Part shown: positions 1-9,314 of the stretch, piece by piece
Position numbering within the stretch: the first letter of the stretch is position 1
How the letters are laid out: each line of letters starts with the position of its first letter
Assembly: GCF_009913235.1 (NCBI RefSeq)
Contig: NZ_CP047897.1
Coordinates: 1,693,501-1,757,500 of the forward strand
Length of the DNA stretch: 64,000 nt
Source: Nibribacter ruber
GTDB lineage: Bacteria; Bacteroidota; Bacteroidia; Cytophagales; Hymenobacteraceae
Direction: 5' to 3'
Translations under genes and position numbers: made by a program
The notes under the pieces: generated by a model
Database searches by the model: none
What the model was told of the DNA's origin: nothing
What the model saw: only the letters and a program-made list of their open reading frames with translations

Positions 1-878
1 CCATAAGGAACGTGCTGTTGCACCAATCTGGGCTGCAGGCCTATATTCCTTTCTGGAAGAAGACCTTGCTAAAGGGGCTGCCCAATCCCATCTATTATGA
101 TTCTGTCCAATCAGAAGCGTACCCCAATGCCGTGGCCAATGGTTTGTTTGCCAGCAGAAGGCTGGAAGACTCGGTTTGGACCTGGATTGTGAAGTCTGAG
201 TTGACGGGTTTAAGAACGGGTAACGGCGCCTATGAATACCGTTATTCAGACTTGGGGCTGCATTTAATGAAGCGAGTGGCCGAGCGCCTGCTCAACCAAA
301 CCATGCCCGACTTTCTGGAGCAGAACTTTTATGCCCCGCTGGGCGCGCGCAGCCTTACCTTTAACCCGCTGCAGAAATTCCTGAAAGAGCAGATTGCCCC
401 TACCGCTCAGGACAGCACCTTCAGGAAAACGGTGCTGCAGGGCACGGTGCATGATGACGGCGCGGCTATTCTAGGCGGCGTGGCGGGCCATGCCGGCTTG
501 TTCTCCAACGCCAATGACCTGGCCATTCTCTTGCAGATGGATTTGCAGAACGGTAACTACGGCGGGCATCAATACTTCAAGACGCCGGTGGTAACGGAGT
601 TTGCCCAGGAAGGCAGCAGCAACAGCCGCCGCGGCCTGGGTTGGGACAAAACCGATCCAGACGGCAACGGCCCAACGTCAGACTTGTCACCTACCACCAC
701 CTTTGGCCACACCGGTTTTACGGGTACCGGCGCCTGGATAGACCCAGAGAACAACATCATCTATATTTTCCTCTCCAACCGCATTCACCCAGACGCAGAG
801 AACACCAAGCTCCTCAAATACAACATCCGGACGCGTATTCATGACGTGGTGTACCAATCGTTAGAACCGAAACCATAA
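1..878 (+). CDS. Serine hydrolase, beta-lactamase (class C) fold, 5' truncated by window edge
   Basis: Only the C-terminal part is present; the frame is open from base 3, so the true start lies before the window. The text LLHQSG at the edge is the conserved stretch that follows the SxxK active-site block in class C beta-lactamase/PBP-like hydrolases. A YSDLG motif about 80 residues in stands at the place of the YxN motif, and FGHTGFTGT near residue 235 is the KTG-equivalent (HTG) box. The nucleophile Ser-Lys pair is outside the window. In Bacteroidota this domain is often the C-terminal half of a roughly 1000-residue protein whose N-terminal half is a family 3 glycoside hydrolase; that fusion cannot be tested here. 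Probable role is in cell-wall fragment processing in the periplasm, by inference. A terminator follows at 951-984. Confidence 0.8.
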   Translation, partial: IRNVLLHQSGLQAYIPFWKKTLLKGLPNPIYYDSVQSEAYPNAVANGLFASRRLEDSVWTWIVKSELTGLRTGNGAYEYRYSDLGLHLMKRVAERLLNQTMPDFLEQNFYAPLGARSLTFNPLQKFLKEQIAPTAQDSTFRKTVLQGTVHDDGAAILGGVAGHAGLFSNANDLAILLQMDLQNGNYGGHQYFKTPVVTEFAQEGSSNSRRGLGWDKTDPDGNGPTSDLSPTTTFGHTGFTGTGAWIDPENNIIYIFLSNRIHPDAENTKLLKYNIRTRIHDVVYQSLEPKP

Positions 879-1431
879 CCAACTGCTACTGAACTGGATA
901 AGTCAAATTACTGAGAAGCTTTCCTGAAGTCTGGAGAGAAATTTTTTATCAAAAAGGGAGAACCTGAGCAGGCTCTCCCTTTTTGATTCGGCTCAAACCT
1001 AGAAAATGAATAAGATGTGGCTTACATCCAAAGTAATAGGGAATCTCCCTTGATGCCGGTCAAGATGTAACAATAGCCTTCTATTTCTGTTTGTCTAGAG
1101 CAAAGCATAGGGATGCAGGCAAAGGCTCAAGATTCAGAGAATGAAAAGGACGTGAACATCAGCGCTCTTCTTCTGGCCCCTTTCACTGAGGAAACCAGCA
1201 GATTTTAGCAATTACATAGCAGCATACCCCCACATTCCCTTACTTTTGCTTCAAAGGTGACGCTCGGCTGGTCTCTCTGGCCTGCACCCCGTATACTGGC
1301 GGTAGTACCTTATTTTTGAAATAGTTTGACATGACGTGTTTTGACTGTTCGTTGACTGGTGGCCTTGGTCCAAAAGACCACCATGACAGCACACAAATCA
1401 GCACTTTCATGCAGCCATATAGCAGCAACAG
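879..1431. other. Intergenic region upstream of bshA
   Basis: No gene is seen in these 553 bases. They hold the terminator at 951-984 and, close to bshA, a small hairpin at about 1365-1380 (TGGTC/GACCA) that would lie in the bshA leader. TATTTTTG at 1311-1318 fits the Bacteroidota -7 box, but no -33 TTTG is found at the right distance. No copy of the 38-bp palindrome is present. Confidence 0.5.
951..984 (+). terminator. Intrinsic terminator after the serine hydrolase
   Basis: AAAAAGGGAGA pairs with TCTCCCTTTTT across a short inner stem (CCTG/CAGG), giving a strong hairpin with a T-run on the plus strand and an A-run on the other side. It can work in both directions. Confidence 0.85.
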
Positions 1432-2571
1432 ATGAAGATAGGAATAGTGTGCTACCCTACGTTTGGCGGTAGCGGCGTAGTGGCCACCGAACTTGGGAAA
1501 GCCCTGGCCCAAAAAGGCCACAAGATACATTTCATCACCTACAGCCAGCCTGCGCGGTTAGAGTTCTTCAATGAGAACCTGTTCTACCACGAGGTCAACA
1601 TTCCTGCGTACCCGCTGTTCCAGTATCCGCCGTATGAACTGGCCCTGGCCAGCAAGATGGTGGACATTGTGCAGTATGAGAAGCTGGATGTGCTGCACGT
1701 GCATTATGCCATTCCGCATGCCTCGGCGGCGTACATGGCCAAACAAATCCTGCTCACCAAAGGCATTCAGATTCCGGTCATCACTACGCTCCACGGCACA
1801 GACATTACGCTGGTGGGCAAAGACGCTTCCTATGAACCGGTGGTCACGTTCAGCATTAACCAGTCAGACGCAGTCACCTCGGTTTCTGAAGACCTCAAGA
1901 CCGAGACGTACAAGCACTTCCCCATCACCAAGGACATCAAGGTGATTCCCAACTTTGTGAACATTGAGCGGTTCCAGAAGCAGCGCAAAGATCATTTCAA
2001 GGCAGCCATTGCCCCCTTCGGCGAGAAGCTATTGGTGCACACCTCCAACTTCAGGGGTGTGAAACGGATAGGCGACATCATCAAAATTTTTTCTAAGGTG
2101 CGCGAAGTCATCCCCAGCAAGCTTTTGTTGGTGGGAGACGGTCCAGAGCGGCCCAAGATGGAAAACCTGTGCCGTAAACTGGGCATCTGCCAGGACGTGC
2201 GTTTTCTGGGCAAACTAGAAGCCGTAGAAGAATTACTGTCGGTGGCCGATGTCTTCTTGATGCCCTCAGAGAAAGAGAGCTTCGGGCTGGCGGCTTTGGA
2301 GGCCATGGCCTGTGAAGTTCCTGTCATCTCTTCCAACGCCGGCGGCCTGCCTGAGCTCAACATTCATGGCGTGACTGGTTTCGTGAGTAAGGTGGGCGAT
2401 GTGAAGGACATGGTCAAGAACACTCTGTTCCTGCTTCAGGACGACCAACTACCCACCTTCAAAGCCAACGCCCTGGCCAGGGCCAAGGAGTTTGAGATTG
2501 GCAAGATTGTCCCCATGTATGAAGACGTCTACCAACAAGCCATCGCAGACGTTCTAGGCAAAAAGGTTTAA
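1432..2571 (+). CDS. bshA: N-acetyl-alpha-D-glucosaminyl L-malate synthase (bacillithiol biosynthesis)
   Basis: A 379-residue GT4-family glycosyltransferase. It joins GlcNAc from UDP-GlcNAc to L-malate, the first step in making bacillithiol, the thiol that replaces glutathione in many Firmicutes and Bacteroidota. The N-terminus has the BshA-typical FGGSGVVATELGKALA (residues about 11-26), and the donor-binding block PSEKESFGLAALEAMA lies near residues 280-295, with the EX7E arrangement of retaining GT4 enzymes. Length and both ends match the family. The ATG at 1432 is the only sensible start. bshB and bshC are not in the window. A copy of the 38-bp palindrome begins 6 bases after the stop. 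Confidence 0.93.
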   Translation: MKIGIVCYPTFGGSGVVATELGKALAQKGHKIHFITYSQPARLEFFNENLFYHEVNIPAYPLFQYPPYELALASKMVDIVQYEKLDVLHVHYAIPHASAAYMAKQILLTKGIQIPVITTLHGTDITLVGKDASYEPVVTFSINQSDAVTSVSEDLKTETYKHFPITKDIKVIPNFVNIERFQKQRKDHFKAAIAPFGEKLLVHTSNFRGVKRIGDIIKIFSKVREVIPSKLLLVGDGPERPKMENLCRKLGICQDVRFLGKLEAVEELLSVADVFLMPSEKESFGLAALEAMACEVPVISSNAGGLPELNIHGVTGFVSKVGDVKDMVKNTLFLLQDDQLPTFKANALARAKEFEIGKIVPMYEDVYQQAIADVLGKKV

Positions 2572-2576
2572 TACAC

Positions 2577-2614
2577 TGTTTTTAGGCTGTTTTCCAGAAA
2601 ATAAGCCAAAAACG
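2577..2614. repeat. 38-bp palindromic element, copy 1
   Basis: T-rich left arm with GGCTG core, centre CCAG, right arm AAGCCAAAAACG. It starts 6 bases after the bshA stop, with the right arm partly mismatched (AAATAAGCC). Confidence 0.85.
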
Positions 2615-2672
2615 AGATTCCTATTGGCTGGGACAGAGTAAACTTCCCGTTGAACACTTTGGTTTGCAAGAC

Positions 2673-3053
2673 ATGGAAAACTTTAAAATAGGGCAATACT
2701 TACTCCTGATCGTGGTCATACAGGCCCTGACCACGCTGGGCTTTGGGTTCATTCAGGAAGGCGGGGACTGGGAGGTCGTTCCTATGTACCCAGTGGTGTA
2801 CCTGCTGCCTGCCGTCTTCATCAATTACCTGTATGGCTTGCTGCTGCAGATTTTCAGCCCTAAGCTGCCCGCCAACGGCTTCTGGATTCTGTGGTTCATC
2901 CTAGGCACCGGGTTTCTGCTGGTGAATGAGCTGTTCATTCAGGGAGCCACGGTCATGGTGCATTTCATTGTTCTGGCCGCTGCTTTTTTGAACCTCGTCT
3001 ACTTCTACAAAGACCTGGGCAGAAAGAAACCTACCTACCAAAATCCATCCTAG
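2673..3053 (+). CDS. Small membrane protein of unknown function
   Basis: A 126-residue protein that is mostly hydrophobic, with four likely membrane segments at about residues 9-27, 38-58, 68-87 and 92-111, and a basic C-terminal tail (YKDLGRKKPTYQ). The start is taken as ATG 2673; an in-frame TTG lies three codons upstream but has nothing to recommend it. I do not recognise the family. It sits alone between two copies of the palindromic element, so it is probably a single-gene transcript. Confidence 0.6.
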   Translation: MENFKIGQYLLLIVVIQALTTLGFGFIQEGGDWEVVPMYPVVYLLPAVFINYLYGLLLQIFSPKLPANGFWILWFILGTGFLLVNELFIQGATVMVHFIVLAAAFLNLVYFYKDLGRKKPTYQNPS

Positions 3054-3058
3054 CCCTT

Positions 3059-3096
3059 CGTTTTTGGCTTCTTTTCCAGAAAACAGCCCAAAAACG
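3059..3096. repeat. 38-bp palindromic element, copy 2
   Basis: Starts 6 bases after the stop at 3053. Centre CCAG, right arm ends CAGCCCAAAAACG. Confidence 0.88.
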
Positions 3097-3180
3097 ACAA
3101 TGGAGCCATCTCCACATTTTCAAATCATCAAATTGAGAAAATAGCACATCGGCACATTAACTCATTAGCACTTTAAATAT
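3097..3180. repeat. Low-complexity repeat of CACAT/TTCAAAT units
   Basis: Runs of words such as CTCCACATTTTCAAATC and AGCACAT... of the same kind as at 11372-11453, 36050-36130 and 60383-60583. Such tracts are frequent between genes in this window; no gene is seen in it. Confidence 0.6.
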
Positions 3181-3183
3181 CCC

Positions 3184-3753
3184 GTGAAACCATCGCATTC
3201 TACAGAGAACCCCTGGACCACCCTTCAGACCGAACCAAAATACAGCAACCCCTGGATTAGCGTGCGCGAAGACCAGGTCATCAATCCTGCCGGTGGAAAA
3301 GGCATTTACGGCGTGGTTTCCATGAAAAACAAGGCCATTGGCATCATCCCGATAGACGCGGAAGGCAATACGTGGCTGGTGGGCCAGTACCGCTATCCTT
3401 TGAACGAATACTCCTGGGAGATTCCCATGGGCGGCGGACCGGTGGAACTGGATGTGCTGGAGTCTGCGCAACGCGAGTTGAAGGAAGAAACGGGCTTCAC
3501 GGCTGCCCGCTGGACCAAGATTGCGCGCGTGCACACGTCTAACTCGGTCACAGATGAAGAAGGCTTCATTTTTTTAGCCGAAGACCTGACTGCCGGCGAG
3601 ACTGAGTTTGAGGAAACCGAGGACATTAAAATATGGAAGATTCCTTTGGCTGAGGCGGTGGAAATGGCCATGCGCGACGAGATCACAGACTGTATTTCGG
3701 TGGCGGGACTGCTGAAGGCCGAGCGCTTTCTGGCCGCCCGAAAGAACAAATAA
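3184..3753 (+). CDS. Nudix hydrolase (ADP-ribose pyrophosphatase-like)
   Basis: A 189-residue Nudix protein, likely hydrolysing a nucleoside diphosphate linked to another moiety such as ADP-ribose. The Nudix helix ends in RELKEETGF (residues about 95-103), which carries the metal-binding REUXEEXGU. The upstream part, GGGPVELDVLESAQ, has Leu where the box normally has its first Glu, a small departure from the canonical motif; the metal-binding glutamates are intact. The start is GTG 3184, since no ATG lies before the conserved N-terminal beta strands. Single gene between palindromic copies 2 and 3. Substrate is not settled by sequence alone. Confidence 0.85.
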   Translation: MKPSHSTENPWTTLQTEPKYSNPWISVREDQVINPAGGKGIYGVVSMKNKAIGIIPIDAEGNTWLVGQYRYPLNEYSWEIPMGGGPVELDVLESAQRELKEETGFTAARWTKIARVHTSNSVTDEEGFIFLAEDLTAGETEFEETEDIKIWKIPLAEAVEMAMRDEITDCISVAGLLKAERFLAARKNK

Positions 3754-3792
3754 TTTCCTGGAGGTAGCACTAAATGCACAGGCAGGCTGTTC

Positions 3793-3830
3793 CGTTTTTG
3801 CCCTGTTTTCCTGAAAACACTCTAAAAACG
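3793..3830. repeat. 38-bp palindromic element, copy 3
   Basis: Lies 40 bases after the Nudix gene. Left arm CGTTTTTGCCCTGTTTTC, centre CT; right arm GAAAACACTCTAAAAACG is partly decayed. Confidence 0.8.
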
Positions 3831-3872
3831 GCAAAGGCAGACGGTGTGCGTGGTACTATTTTAAATTATTTG

Positions 3873-3880
3873 TAATTTTG
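3873..3880 (+). promoter_or_regulatory. Possible -7 promoter box before plsC
   Basis: TAATTTTG fits the Bacteroidota -7 consensus TAnnTTTG, but it ends only 5 bases before the ATG at 3886. If it is used, the mRNA would be leaderless or nearly so. No clear -33 TTTG is present, so this is tentative. Confidence 0.35.
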
Positions 3881-3885
3881 AAGAG

Positions 3886-4680
3886 ATGAACTGGCTAAAG
3901 AAAACCGGAAAGAGAGCGTATTCTGTGTGGTGTACCACATGGTTCGTGCTGCCATTTATCACCTCCTATCCCCTGTTCAGGCTTTTCGTCTCCAAACCTA
4001 AATGGTACCGCCACGGCCACATGCTCAACCGCATTTGGTCTAAAGTGCAGTTGCGCATGTACCTGATGCCCGTGAAAGTACGCGGCCGTGAGTTCTTGGA
4101 CCCCAACCAGAAATACGTTTTCGCGCCCAATCACAGTTCGTTCATAGATATTCCCATGGTGTTGGCGGCCATTCCCGGCTTCCTTAATTTTGTGGGCAAG
4201 AAGTCGCTCACCAAAGTGCCGTTGTGGGGCCTGATCTATGACCGTCTGTACATTTCTGTGGACCGTAAAAGCGCCGTCAGCAGTGCCAAAGCCTATATCT
4301 CCAGCAAGAAAAGTCTGGAAGAAGGACGCAGCGTGGTGATTTTCCCGGAGGGGACCATTTCTGAGGAAGCTGGCAAGGAACTGCTGCCTTTCAAGGACGG
4401 TCCGTTTAAACTAGCCATTGAGAAGCAGGTGCCGCTGGTACCCATCTCCATGCCGTACAACCATCTCTTTCTGCCAGACGTGAAAGGGAAACTGGTGATC
4501 AGATACCATCGTCTGGAGATGACCATTCACAGACCCATACCTACTGAAGGCCTCACGTTGCAAGATGTTGAGTTTTTGAAACAGCAGACCTTTTCCATTA
4601 TTCAAGAAGAATTACACGCCAAGAACCATGAGCACCAATATAGAAACACTCCGTCAGTTAGCGCACTTAGCCCGGCTTGA
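3886..4680 (+). CDS. plsC: 1-acyl-sn-glycerol-3-phosphate acyltransferase
   Basis: A 264-residue PlsC-family acyltransferase that adds the second acyl chain to lysophosphatidic acid at the inner membrane. The HX4D catalytic motif is NHSSFID (residues about 82-88), and the FPEGTIS substrate block is near residue 153. A hydrophobic segment near residues 15-32 probably anchors it. The last 53 bases overlap the next gene, gatC, in another frame; the overlapping tail (after AKNHEHQY) is low in recognisable conservation. This suggests translational coupling, or an over-long tail caused by loss of an earlier stop. Confidence 0.9.
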   Translation: MNWLKKTGKRAYSVWCTTWFVLPFITSYPLFRLFVSKPKWYRHGHMLNRIWSKVQLRMYLMPVKVRGREFLDPNQKYVFAPNHSSFIDIPMVLAAIPGFLNFVGKKSLTKVPLWGLIYDRLYISVDRKSAVSSAKAYISSKKSLEEGRSVVIFPEGTISEEAGKELLPFKDGPFKLAIEKQVPLVPISMPYNHLFLPDVKGKLVIRYHRLEMTIHRPIPTEGLTLQDVEFLKQQTFSIIQEELHAKNHEHQYRNTPSVSALSPA

Positions 4681-4915
4681 GTTTGATGAGACCAAAGAGC
4701 AGGAAATGCTCAAAGGCTTAAATGAGATCCTGGACTGGGTGGACCAACTGCGCCAGCTGGACACGGCCAACGTAGAACCGCTGGTGCACATGTCTGAAGA
4801 AGTGAACGTGCTGCGCGAAGACGTAGCCCAGAACACCGTGAGCCATGAAGACGCCCTGCGTCTGGCCCCGCGCAAAGACTCAGATTATTTCAGGGTTCCT
4901 AAAGTGATGGAATAG
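4628..4915 (+). CDS. gatC: Aspartyl/glutamyl-tRNA amidotransferase subunit C
   Basis: A 95-residue GatC. In the GatCAB complex it helps GatA and GatB convert mischarged Glu-tRNA(Gln) or Asp-tRNA(Asn) to the right amide form. The family pattern is clear: LRQLAHLARLEF at the N-terminus, ILDWVDQL in the middle and the conserved C-terminal LREDVA ... APRKDSDYFRVPKV. The ATG at 4628 lies inside plsC, giving a 53-base overlap. gatA and gatB are not in the window. The following gene starts 6 bases after the stop, so gatC is in an operon with the membrane TPR protein. Confidence 0.93.
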   Translation: MSTNIETLRQLAHLARLEFDETKEQEMLKGLNEILDWVDQLRQLDTANVEPLVHMSEEVNVLREDVAQNTVSHEDALRLAPRKDSDYFRVPKVME

Positions 4916-4920
4916 GCTTG

Positions 4921-7900
4921 ATGGCTTTCGTTGCTTTCTGGAAAAACATAGAGAAGGGCCCGCGTGCCCTTTATCTTTTACTATTGGTTGCCGTTCTGGC
5001 CGCCGTGGGTTTGGGCTTCTACGGATTTTACAAAGGCGACCAGCTGGTGTTTCCGTTGGAGAGACAGGCCGAGCTGTATCCCGCCGAGGCCCATTTGGAT
5101 GCTTCCTCTCCCCTGCTCACGCTTATCAGGATTGAGGCCAACGCCTATCTGGTCTCTGAACGCTACACCGTGGGTGCCATGCAATTACCCGTCTGGGCCG
5201 TTTGGGCGGTATTGGCCGGTATGGGCGCGGCGCTCACTTTCTTCTGGAGCATTATCAGTTCTTTAAAGCGCATGCCGTTTTACGTGGCCATTGGCCTGGG
5301 CATGCTGTGGCTGGCTACCTTCAACCTGGATCTGCTGGGCATTTTTTCTGAGACCGGCCGTACCCTTCTTCTCATTGTGCTGGGGGTGTTGGGTGGAGTG
5401 AGCTATCTGTTTCATTCTTTCCTGCCGCAGGTAAGTTTCATCAAACGGTTCTTGGTCTTCGCCCTGCTGGTGATTGGCCTAGGACTGGCTATTTTTTATG
5501 CGTCTCCATTTCCGGCAGAACAGACGGCCATGCACCTGGTCAATTACAGTACCATGGGCAGTATGGTGGCCTCAGCCCTGTTCTTGTTATTGGTGGCGTA
5601 TGAGAATTTGCATGGATTGCTTTGGTTCAATACGCAGGCCCAGCAGCCGCAGCGCCGTTTTGGTTTGCCGCAGTTTGTGCTCATCAGTGTGCTGTATCTG
5701 GGCAACCTGTTGTTGCTTTACCTAAAACAGAACAACGTCCTGGACCTGGACATTTTCCTGCTGCACCCCTTCCTGATTTTGCTTTGCTCTGCGCTGGTGG
5801 GTTTCTGGGGCTTGCGTCAACGGCAGCTGCATTACTCCCGCTTCCTGCGTTTTGAGACAGAAGCGGCGCCCATTTACTTGGTGCTGGCTTTACTTACCGC
5901 TCTCAACCTGGCCTACGCCTTGTTATTAGCCAATGACGCCTTCCTGAAATCTTACGCCAACCTGATCGTTCTCACCCACCTGGCATACGGAGTACCTTTC
6001 CTGATTTACGTGCTGGTGAACTTCGCGCCTTTGATTAAGCAAAAGCTGCGCGTGTATAAAGTAGTGTATGAACCCCGGCGTCTGCAATATTACACGGTGT
6101 ATTTGATGGGATCAGTGATTCTGGTGATCCTCATCATGCAGTCCTACTATGCGGTGCAGCACCAGGCCATGGCCGGCTATTATACTTACTTAGGAGATTT
6201 ATACCGCCAGACCGAAGCCAAGCCCTTATTGGCAGAACAGTATTACGCAGAAGGCGCAGACCGAAGCAGAACCAGCCAGCGCGCCCGGCTTTCGCTTCTG
6301 GACATGTACCACCAGGGCGGCATGCGCACCCTGGAACTGAGAATGCTGGAAAACTTATTGCAACAGAATCCGGCCCCGGCCCATTACCTGCGGTACGCCA
6401 ACTTACTCACAGACCAGGCAGACTTGTTTGCGCACCTGCAGTTGCTCCGCGACGGCGTGAAAGCATTTCCGGAGAACGGGCCGCTGTTGAATAACCTGGC
6501 CTTGTTGTATGGCACTACCACCTTCCAGGATTCGGCGGCGCTTTACCTGGATGAAGCCCTTTCCCATGCGGTGGATCCAGAGGTAGTGCAGGCCAACCAA
6601 CTGGCTTTCCTGCTTCGGCATGGCTATGAGGCGCAGGCCAAAGAGTTTGCCAACAAGTATGAGGGAACCTATAGCCCGCTATTGACCAACAAACTAGCCA
6701 TTGCCTATCTCCTGAAACAGAGTACCCCCAGTGAGTTGCCTGGCGTTTTGAAGGATAGTGTTTTGACGCCACAGTCGTTTGCTGGCTTTTACCTGCGGCA
6801 TTTGGTGCCCACAGTCAAAGCAGACACAGCCGCCGTTACCACCATTGATCATCTGCTATCACAGGAGGCCAATCAGCCTTACGCAGATGATTTGATCTTG
6901 CTCAAAGGGTTGCTGCAACAGCGCCAAGGCTTGGCGCGTGAGGCCAAGGCCACTTTAACCCGGTTGGCCACCTCCAGCGAGGCCGGAGCCGGATATTACA
7001 AAGACATTCTGGGACAATGGATGTTGCAGGCCCAATTATACCCCCTAGCATTGCAGTACTTTCAGGAGGCTGGCCAGGCCCGCTATAAGGATGCGCAGTT
7101 GCACGGGGCCATCGCGGCCGCGTTAAACCAGGACTTTGGGCTGGCCGCTCAGATTGCCTTGCAGCCGGCCAGTGCGTTTCCAGACCAGGGCCAGCAACAG
7201 GCGGCCACGGCCATTGTCATTGCTTCCCAGCTCACGGCAGAACAAGCCACCTCGGCGCCAGATTCGCTTAAAGTGCGGTTCCTGCAATTGCAGGCTTCCC
7301 AATTACCCGTGGCAGAAGTGGAGAGGGTGGCTCAGCAGATTACCACGCCTGCTTTGGCACCGGTGGCGGCGCTTCCGTTGGTAGCCAGGTACGTGCAGGA
7401 AGGTAACCTGCTGGAGGCGCAGCGGCAGTTGAACACGCACTTCCCTAAGAATTTCCCCAACAACCTGCTCAAATCTCAGGCGCATGTGCTGCAAGGGCAT
7501 ATCTGGCAAAAGGCGGGGCAGTGGAAGGAACTGGAACAGACCTTGCCCAAGCTGTATTTTGCGCAGCAGCACCTGGGGACTAAACTTTATTTACAGGCGC
7601 AGGTTGCTCAGCGTAATAAACAGAGTAAACAAGCGACTAATCTCTATAACCAGCTTTCAGAAAAGGCCCCGGGGCATGAGCAAGGCCAATTGGCCGCGGC
7701 TTCTTTCTTTAGTGCCCAGAAGCAGGGATTACGCGCGTATGACATTTTACTAGAGGCGGTTAACTACAACCCATTGTCGGTTACCCTCAGGAAAGCCTAT
7801 ATCAAAGAGGCACTCCAACAGGGTTTGAAAGACTATGCCTTGCAGGGGTTGGAAGGGTTACAACCTTTGGTTAGTCCTACGGAATACCTTACCTTTAAAA

Positions 7901-7956
7901 GAGAAATAGACGCCCACCTGCAGGCCAGTGATTCACTGAACCAGAGTTGGCAGTAA
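4921..7956 (+). CDS. Large polytopic membrane protein with C-terminal TPR-like repeats
   Basis: A 1011-residue protein I cannot assign to a named family. The first 420 residues hold about eleven hydrophobic segments (for example near 18-38, 85-108, 118-138, 148-168, 178-196, 250-270, 318-340 and 395-412). The remaining 590 are soluble, Ala/Leu/Gln-rich helical pairs of the TPR type (for example [14 protein letters not shown] and [26 protein letters not shown]), presumably facing the periplasm or cytoplasm as a protein-binding arm. ATG 4921 is preferred over the TTG just before it. The gene lies between gatC and an ABC ATPase with short gaps (5 and 13 bases), so it may work with that ATPase; this is inference from position only. 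Confidence 0.7.
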   Translation: MAFVAFWKNIEKGPRALYLLLLVAVLAAVGLGFYGFYKGDQLVFPLERQAELYPAEAHLDASSPLLTLIRIEANAYLVSERYTVGAMQLPVWAVWAVLAGMGAALTFFWSIISSLKRMPFYVAIGLGMLWLATFNLDLLGIFSETGRTLLLIVLGVLGGVSYLFHSFLPQVSFIKRFLVFALLVIGLGLAIFYASPFPAEQTAMHLVNYSTMGSMVASALFLLLVAYENLHGLLWFNTQAQQPQRRFGLPQFVLISVLYLGNLLLLYLKQNNVLDLDIFLLHPFLILLCSALVGFWGLRQRQLHYSRFLRFETEAAPIYLVLALLTALNLAYALLLANDAFLKSYANLIVLTHLAYGVPFLIYVLVNFAPLIKQKLRVYKVVYEPRRLQYYTVYLMGSVILVILIMQSYYAVQHQAMAGYYTYLGDLYRQTEAKPLLAEQYYAEGADRSRTSQRARLSLLDMYHQGGMRTLELRMLENLLQQNPAPAHYLRYANLLTDQADLFAHLQLLRDGVKAFPENGPLLNNLALLYGTTTFQDSAALYLDEALSHAVDPEVVQANQLAFLLRHGYEAQAKEFANKYEGTYSPLLTNKLAIAYLLKQSTPSELPGVLKDSVLTPQSFAGFYLRHLVPTVKADTAAVTTIDHLLSQEANQPYADDLILLKGLLQQRQGLAREAKATLTRLATSSEAGAGYYKDILGQWMLQAQLYPLALQYFQEAGQARYKDAQLHGAIAAALNQDFGLAAQIALQPASAFPDQGQQQAATAIVIASQLTAEQATSAPDSLKVRFLQLQASQLPVAEVERVAQQITTPALAPVAALPLVARYVQEGNLLEAQRQLNTHFPKNFPNNLLKSQAHVLQGHIWQKAGQWKELEQTLPKLYFAQQHLGTKLYLQAQVAQRNKQSKQATNLYNQLSEKAPGHEQGQLAAASFFSAQKQGLRAYDILLEAVNYNPLSVTLRKAYIKEALQQGLKDYALQGLEGLQPLVSPTEYLTFKREIDAHLQASDSLNQSWQ

Positions 7957-7969
7957 GGACACACAGCCT

Positions 7970-8704
7970 ATGAGCACCATCATTCAAACCAATGAGATTT
8001 CGCGCATGTACCAGATGGGCACCGAGACCATCCATGCCCTCAGGTCTATTTCCATTGAGATTCAGAAAGGCGAATACGTGGCGTTCATGGGACCGTCTGG
8101 TTCTGGAAAGTCCACGCTCATGAACATCATTGGCTGCCTGGACACGCCCACCAGCGGCACCTATATTCTGAACGGCAAGGATGTGAGCAACATGGTAGAC
8201 AATGAGCTGGCCACGGTGCGTAACCGGGAGATTGGCTTCGTGTTCCAAACGTTCAACCTGTTGCCCCGGTCTTCATCTCTTGAGAATGTGGCCTTGCCTT
8301 TGATTTATGCCGGCTACAGCAAATCTGACCGCGAAGAAAAAGCCATGGAAGCCCTGAGAAGCGTAGGTCTGGACACCCGGGCCAAGCACAAGCCCAATGA
8401 ACTGTCGGGTGGGCAGCGCCAACGTGTGGCCATTGCCCGCGCCTTGGTGAATGACCCCAGCATTATCCTGGCAGATGAGCCAACTGGTAACCTGGACTCC
8501 AAGACCTCTTATGAGATCATGGAGCTGTTTGAGAACCTTTACGCCAAGGGCAACACCATCATCATGGTAACCCACGAAGACGACATAGCCCATTACGCGC
8601 ACCGCATAGTGCGCCTGCGCGATGGCCTGATTGAGTCTGACGTAATTAATGACAACGTGACGATCCCTCATTTACAGGCCGCCGCGCACAACGCATCTAT
8701 CTAG
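7970..8704 (+). CDS. ABC transporter ATP-binding protein (MacB/LolD type)
   Basis: A 244-residue ABC ATPase of the group that powers lipoprotein release, MacB-type export and FtsX-like permeases. It has Walker [10 protein letters not shown] (about 41-49), a Q-loop VFQTFNLLP, signature [15 protein letters not shown] (about 144-158), Walker [14 protein letters not shown] and the switch His in VTHEDD. The run DEPTGNLDS and the short Q-loop context are typical of the LolD/MacB group. No permease gene lies next to it; the upstream neighbour is a membrane/TPR protein and the downstream one a cobalamin adenosyltransferase 3 bases away. The transported substrate is unknown. Confidence 0.88.
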   Translation: MSTIIQTNEISRMYQMGTETIHALRSISIEIQKGEYVAFMGPSGSGKSTLMNIIGCLDTPTSGTYILNGKDVSNMVDNELATVRNREIGFVFQTFNLLPRSSSLENVALPLIYAGYSKSDREEKAMEALRSVGLDTRAKHKPNELSGGQRQRVAIARALVNDPSIILADEPTGNLDSKTSYEIMELFENLYAKGNTIIMVTHEDDIAHYAHRIVRLRDGLIESDVINDNVTIPHLQAAAHNASI

Positions 8705-8707
8705 TTA

Positions 8708-9259
8708 ATGAAAATTTACACCAAGACCGGCGACAAAGGCGAAACCTCTTTGATTGGCGGCACCCGCGTTAAAAAATCACACGTCCGCATTGAGGCCTAC
8801 GGCACTGTAGACGAGCTCAACTCCTTTATTGGCGTAGTGCGTGACCAGGAAGTAAACCTAAAGCGCCAGGCCCTTTTCTCTGAAATACAGGACCGCCTGT
8901 TCACAATAGGTTCTACTTTGGCTACAGATCCAGAAAAAGACACCAAAATCCAGACCCCAGACCTGCACGAAGAAGACATTAAGCTGTTAGAGAAAGAGAT
9001 GGACGCTTTGGACCAGAACCTGCCGCCTTTGCGTAACTTCATCCTGCCGGGCGGCCACGTGGCTGTATCATTTTGTCATGTGGCGCGTACAGTGTGCAGA
9101 CGGGCAGAACGTCTTTCCATTGCCTTGCAAGAAGACTCTCCCGTAGATGATCTTATCATCAAGTACCTGAACAGACTTTCTGACTTCCTTTTTGTTCTAA
9201 GCCGCGCCATGAGCCAAGAGCTGGGCGCACAAGAAATAACCTGGAAGCCTCGTATCTGA
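8708..9259 (+). CDS. Cob(I)alamin adenosyltransferase, PduO/ATR type
   Basis: A 183-residue PduO-type ATP:cob(I)alamin adenosyltransferase, which makes adenosylcobalamin. The N-terminal MKIYTKTGDKGETSLIGG is the family's ATP-binding signature; the helical block with YGTVDELNSFIG and the conserved RRAERL (within CRRAERLSIAL) complete it. Length is normal. It starts 3 bases after the ABC ATPase stop and ends in a terminator that overlaps its stop codon. Its product is the cofactor of the methylmalonyl-CoA mutase at 40.9-45.5 kb, so the two loci are functionally tied though 32 kb apart. Confidence 0.92.
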   Translation: MKIYTKTGDKGETSLIGGTRVKKSHVRIEAYGTVDELNSFIGVVRDQEVNLKRQALFSEIQDRLFTIGSTLATDPEKDTKIQTPDLHEEDIKLLEKEMDALDQNLPPLRNFILPGGHVAVSFCHVARTVCRRAERLSIALQEDSPVDDLIIKYLNRLSDFLFVLSRAMSQELGAQEITWKPRI

Positions 9260-9270
9260 GGCTTTTTTTA
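9246..9270 (+). terminator. Intrinsic terminator overlapping the adenosyltransferase stop codon
   Basis: AGCCTC pairs with GAGGCT around a 6-base loop and is followed by TTTTTTT. The TGA stop lies in the stem, so it closes the gatC-to-adenosyltransferase operon. Confidence 0.85.
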
Positions 9271-9314
9271 TTGGAGCATTACCTAAAAACCGTACATACT
9301 CACCTATTGTTTTT

